DNA of 64,000 nucleotides from Armatimonadota bacterium (lineage in GTDB: Bacteria > Armatimonadota > Zipacnadia > JAUWAU01), in the NCBI GenBank assembly GCA_030601885.1, contig JAUWAU010000028.1, forward strand, positions 22,309 to 86,308, given 5' to 3'. Shown here one piece after another: positions 60,297-64,000 of this stretch. The notes under the pieces were generated by a model that was not told the DNA's origin, made no database searches, and saw only the letters and a program-made list of their open reading frames with translations. The first letter of the stretch is position 1; each line of letters opens with the position of its first letter. The translations under genes and the position numbers were made by a program.

Positions 60297-60297
<1 letters not shown>
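58393..60297 (+). CDS. Six-hairpin glycosidase-like protein
   Basis: A 634-residue protein with an N-terminal beta domain (about 1-100) and an (alpha/alpha)6-barrel (about 110-560). Segments such as FKYWEPDVRSVVDHFC, DGSFYDGV, STVLADVEYLAVEAVYTAW, SYVNGGIMPLVGGELARG and a C-terminal beta domain resemble GH78/GH94-type six-hairpin enzymes. No signal peptide is visible, so it is probably cytosolic and acts on oligosaccharides; the substrate is unknown. Its TGA overlaps the MoxR start (TGATG). A perfect 16-bp hairpin lies in the frame (59673-59710). Confidence 0.65.
59673..59710. repeat. Perfect 16-bp-arm palindrome within the glycosidase gene
   Basis: Arms CCGGCCGGAGGCCTTC and GAAGGCCTCCGGCCGG enclose a 6-base loop. 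It encodes RPEAFGLEGLRPG and keeps frame. It looks like an inserted element rather than chance. Confidence 0.75.
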
Positions 60298-61355
<1,058 letters not shown>

Positions 61356-61443
61356 GGGAACGGGGCCACGGCGAGTGATACCGCAGCGGTCAGGGCCCCC
61401 ACCAGAGACGGGCAGAGCGGCGCCGCGTGGCCCGCCCACTGTA

Positions 61444-61562
61444 GGCGAGCAAGGACCGCAGGTCCTCAGAGCACCTGTGGCCCCTGTCTGAAGCGGGGCC
61501 CCGTACGGGGCTCGCCACGTGGTGGTTGGGGCTGGGAACCCGCTGAGGTCCTCCCACCACGG
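61444..61562. repeat. Cloverleaf palindrome plus hairpin upstream of recJ
   Basis: The outer arms GGCGAGC (61444) and GCTCGCC (to 61516) enclose AGGACC/GGTCCT and the palindrome GCCCCGTACGGGGC (61498-61511). A further stem, CGTGGTGG with CCACCACGG, spans 61518-61562. The 326-bp gap 61356-61681 otherwise holds the recJ promoter and no gene. Confidence 0.65.
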
Positions 61563-61617
61563 TCTACACTACTACGAGGGACCGAAATCTCGATGCTGCC
61601 GGGCAGGGCACCACGCG

Positions 61618-61647
61618 TTGACACCCGCCTTGGCTTTCCCGTATACT
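61618..61647 (+). promoter_or_regulatory. Sigma70-type promoter of recJ
   Basis: A perfect -35 TTGACA (61618-61623) and a -10 TATACT (61642-61647) are 18 bp apart. The start codon of recJ is 34 bp beyond. No operator is evident. Confidence 0.65.
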
Positions 61648-61681
61648 GAGTTGGCTTAACGCCCCCCTCACGAAGTCCGAT

Positions 61682-63385
61682 ATGACGCAGGCCACTTGGG
61701 AAATCGCACCACGCAACGCAGCCGCCGAAGAGGAACTGACCGCCGAGCTCGACATCTCGCCCGTCCTGGCCAGCGTTCTGGTGAGCCGAGGTGTAACGAC
61801 GCCGTCGGCGGCTCGCAGCTTCCTCTGGCCCTCGCTCGATGATATCCACGATCCGCTCCTGCTGCCACAGATGGACGAAGCCGTCGCGCGGCTTGATCGG
61901 GCGCTGCAGGCCGGCGAGGTCATACTCGTGCACGGGGATTACGATGTTGACGGCGTCACCGCCACGGCTCTGCTGCTGCGGCTGCTGTCCCGGCTCGGCG
62001 CCGACGTGCGCTACTACATCCCGAACCGACTGACCGAGGACTTCGGGCTCTCGGCGCGGACGGTGCGCAAAGCGGTTGACCAAGGCGTCACTCTGGTGCT
62101 CACCGTTGACTGCGGTACGGCGTCGCACGCGGCCGCCGAGGAGGCGGCACGCCACGGCATTGATCTCGTTGTAACCGATCATCACGACATCGACGGGGCG
62201 CTGCCGGAATGCCTTGCGGTAGTCAACCCACGCCGCGACGACTCTACGTATCCAAATGCGGATCTGGCGGGCGTTGGCGTGGCATTCAAGCTGGGCGCCG
62301 CGCTGGTGAAGCGCCGCGGCCTGCCTCTGGACTCATACCGCCGCGCATACCTCGACCTGGTCTCGCTCGGCACCATCGGCGACGTCTGCCCGCTTGTGGG
62401 CGAGAACCGGGCCCTCGTGAAGCTCGGACTGGAACGCCTCGAGATCACGCGAAAGCCGGGTTTGCGGACACTGATGGGACTGTGCAGCATGGACGGTCGA
62501 GCGTCCTCACATGCCGTGGCGTACCGACTGGGCCCACGGCTGAACGCGCCCGGGCGCGTCACTCACGCGGCCGAGGCGCTCGAATTGCTGCTGCTCCGCG
62601 ACGAGACCGCCGCCAAGAGGGCGGCGCTGCGGCTCGACAGCCTCAACAGAGAGCGCCAGAAAACGCAGGAGCGCGTCTTCACCGACGCGCGGACGCGCGT
62701 GACTCAGGAGTGCGACCTGGAGTCCGACAGAGTCATCGTCCTCGCTTCGCACGAGTGGAGTATTGGCGTCGTCGGCCCGGTGGCATCCAAGCTCGTTGAG
62801 CTGTTCTGTCGGCCTGTGGTGCTACTCAGTATACAGGACAGCATCGCCCGTGGCTCTGCCCGCAGCATTGCCGGCTTCGACATCGGCGCGGCGCTCAGCC
62901 GGTGTCGAGACGAGGTGCTCCGGGCGGGCGGCCACAGCCTGGCCGCGGGGCTGACGCTGCACCCAGAGAAGGTCGATGACCTGCGGGCGCGGCTCAATGA
63001 GCTGGCCCAGGATGCGCTCACGGCCGATGACCTTCAGGGAAAACTCCTCATCGACCGACGCGTGACGCTCGACGAGGTTACCATAGAGCTGGCCGAGGAG
63101 ATAGAGCTGCTCGAGCCCTTTGGGCAAGGTAATCCCCCGCCCCATCTCTTGGCGGAGGGACTCACCGTACACGAGTGTCGATGCGTCGGCAGCGGAAACC
63201 AGCATCTGAAACTGCTGGTGGGCGATGCGAAGCGCGTATTTGACGCAATAGGGTTCAGCATGGGAGGCAAAGCCAACACAGTTGTCCGCGCCGGGGTGGT
63301 GGATATCTGCTTCGCCCCTATGATCAATGAGTGGGGCGGCACGCGGTCGCTCCAGTTGCAGCTACACGACATACGCGCTCGGTAG
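61682..63385 (+). CDS. recJ: Single-stranded-DNA exonuclease RecJ
   Basis: A 567-residue 5'-3' single-strand exonuclease used in recombination and repair. DHH-family motifs: VHGDYDVDGVTATALL, VDCGTASH, VTDHHDIDGALP (motif III DHH), GVGVAFKLG, and the DHHA1 region RSIAGFDIGAALSRC...GGHSLAAGLTL (pieces GFDIGAAL, GGHSLAAGLTL). The usual length is 550-580. ATG at 61682; a clear ribosome site is not seen. Starts a two-gene run with the YjbQ-family gene 32 bp downstream. Confidence 0.93.
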   Translation: MTQATWEIAPRNAAAEEELTAELDISPVLASVLVSRGVTTPSAARSFLWPSLDDIHDPLLLPQMDEAVARLDRALQAGEVILVHGDYDVDGVTATALLLRLLSRLGADVRYYIPNRLTEDFGLSARTVRKAVDQGVTLVLTVDCGTASHAAAEEAARHGIDLVVTDHHDIDGALPECLAVVNPRRDDSTYPNADLAGVGVAFKLGAALVKRRGLPLDSYRRAYLDLVSLGTIGDVCPLVGENRALVKLGLERLEITRKPGLRTLMGLCSMDGRASSHAVAYRLGPRLNAPGRVTHAAEALELLLLRDETAAKRAALRLDSLNRERQKTQERVFTDARTRVTQECDLESDRVIVLASHEWSIGVVGPVASKLVELFCRPVVLLSIQDSIARGSARSIAGFDIGAALSRCRDEVLRAGGHSLAAGLTLHPEKVDDLRARLNELAQDALTADDLQGKLLIDRRVTLDEVTIELAEEIELLEPFGQGNPPPHLLAEGLTVHECRCVGSGNQHLKLLVGDAKRVFDAIGFSMGGKANTVVRAGVVDICFAPMINEWGGTRSLQLQLHDIRAR

Positions 63386-63417
63386 CGCACGCGCACCGTG
63401 CGACTCGGATCGACGCT

Positions 63418-63828
63418 ATGCCGACACATGCGGCCGTAATCAGCCTCAGCACGAAGGGCCGGATCGAGCCGGTGGACATCACGGGCGATGTGGCCGGAGC
63501 CGTGCGGGAGAGCGGCATCGCCGACGGCATCGTGTGCATCGCCACGCCTCATACGACCACTGCCGTGTACGTCAACGAGCCGGAGCGGGGGCTGCTGCAG
63601 GATGTGGTGGAAATGGCGGGCCGGCTCACGGAACTTGGCGTGCCGTTGCAGCATAATCGCGTGGACCGCAACGCGCAGGCGCACCTTGGCGGAATCCTCA
63701 TCGGAAACTCGGTCACCGTCCCAGTGCGCGACGGGCAGCCACGGCTCGGCACGTGGCAGAGCATCTTCTTCTTGGAGCTCGATGGGCCGCGCTCGCGCCG
63801 GGTGTGCGTCACTGTCATAGGTGGCTAG
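63418..63828 (+). CDS. YjbQ/UPF0047-family protein
   Basis: A 136-residue protein. CIATPHTTTAVYVNEPERGLL and NRVDRNAQAHLGGILIGNSVTVPV (pieces PHTTTAVYVNE, NAQAHLGGILIG) are the family signature with conserved His and Asn. GTWQSIFFLELDGPRSR ends the fold. Some members replace thiamin phosphate synthase activity, but the family role is unsettled. Follows recJ closely. Confidence 0.85.
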   Translation: MPTHAAVISLSTKGRIEPVDITGDVAGAVRESGIADGIVCIATPHTTTAVYVNEPERGLLQDVVEMAGRLTELGVPLQHNRVDRNAQAHLGGILIGNSVTVPVRDGQPRLGTWQSIFFLELDGPRSRRVCVTVIGG

Positions 63829-63861
63829 TGGTTCGTTCGGTAAGTTCGCGTGTCAAAGGCA

Positions 63862-63881
63862 GCGGGCCAAGAATGGCCCGC
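63862..63881. repeat. Hairpin after the YjbQ-family gene
   Basis: Arms GCGGGCCA and TGGCCCGC surround a 4-base loop, 33 bp after the stop of the YjbQ-family gene. No T-run follows, so it is not a clear intrinsic terminator. Confidence 0.5.
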
Positions 63882-63933
63882 CTACGCGGCTGCGGCCTTC
63901 AGTGCGCCGCTCGCGGCCCGCATCCCCGCGTAG

Positions 63934-63995
63934 GTCGGGCTTCCGCCTTCGCGAGAGGGACGAAGCCGCTTCGGCGGAGTCCCTTCCAGCCCGAC
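63934..63995. repeat. Palindromic element at the right window edge
   Basis: The outer arms GTCGGGCT and AGCCCGAC enclose a hairpin CGAAG/CTTCG and other weak pairing. It resembles the other REP-like units. The 172 bp after 63828 contain no gene. Confidence 0.55.
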
Positions 63996-64000
63996 AATTC

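Overview
The window is about 64 kb of GC-rich bacterial chromosome with dense coding and short gaps. It comes from an uncultured-type heterotroph. The gene content fits the Armatimonadota/Planctomycetota range: a glycolate oxidase trio, large secreted sugar-degrading proteins, a sulfatase, an 11-subunit complex I without an NADH module, Rex, and GSA-pathway heme genes. I cannot assign a phylum from sequence alone. I saw no rRNA, tRNA, CRISPR array or transposase gene.

Layout. 0.2-2.4 kb: HEAT-repeat protein and a GalU-type nucleotidyltransferase. 2.5-12.2 kb, all minus strand: Tat-exported sulfatase, then two related TPR proteins, the first followed directly by glcD-glcE-glcF, plus a CinA-domain protein and an IF-2B-like protein. 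12.5-21 kb, plus strand: an accessory block of secreted proteins (lipoprotein, papain-family protease, two paralogous multidomain metalloproteases produced by a tandem duplication). 21-32.3 kb: FmdE-like protein, phosphoesterase coupled to a 1,223-residue CBM9-esterase, a pectate-lyase-like protein and a 1,572-residue heparinase-like/FG-GAP protein.

32.4-35.3 kb, minus strand: a three-gene cassette of an SMC/ABC-type ATPase, a DUF4435/TOPRIM-like protein and a protein with an ADP-ribosyltransferase-like core. The first two match the ATPase plus DUF4435 layout of the PARIS anti-phage system; the third gene is the unusual part. This is my best candidate for an undescribed system.

35.4-54.6 kb, minus strand: a long housekeeping run. 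In transcription order it holds two penicillin-binding proteins, hemL, hemC, nuoABCDHIJKLMN, rex and a polyprenyl diphosphate synthase. A strong sigma70-type promoter lies directly upstream of nuoA, and a possible operator overlaps its -10. 54.8-57.3 kb: a translationally coupled queuosine-precursor operon (queD, queC, DUF366, queE). 57.4-63.8 kb: a secreted zinc-ribbon protein, a six-hairpin glycosidase-like protein coupled to a MoxR ATPase, recJ behind a clear promoter, and a YjbQ-family protein.

A second theme is a set of palindromic, REP/MITE-like elements, both between genes and inside reading frames. Clear in-frame insertions are seen in glcF and glcD, with a further perfect hairpin in the glycosidase gene.
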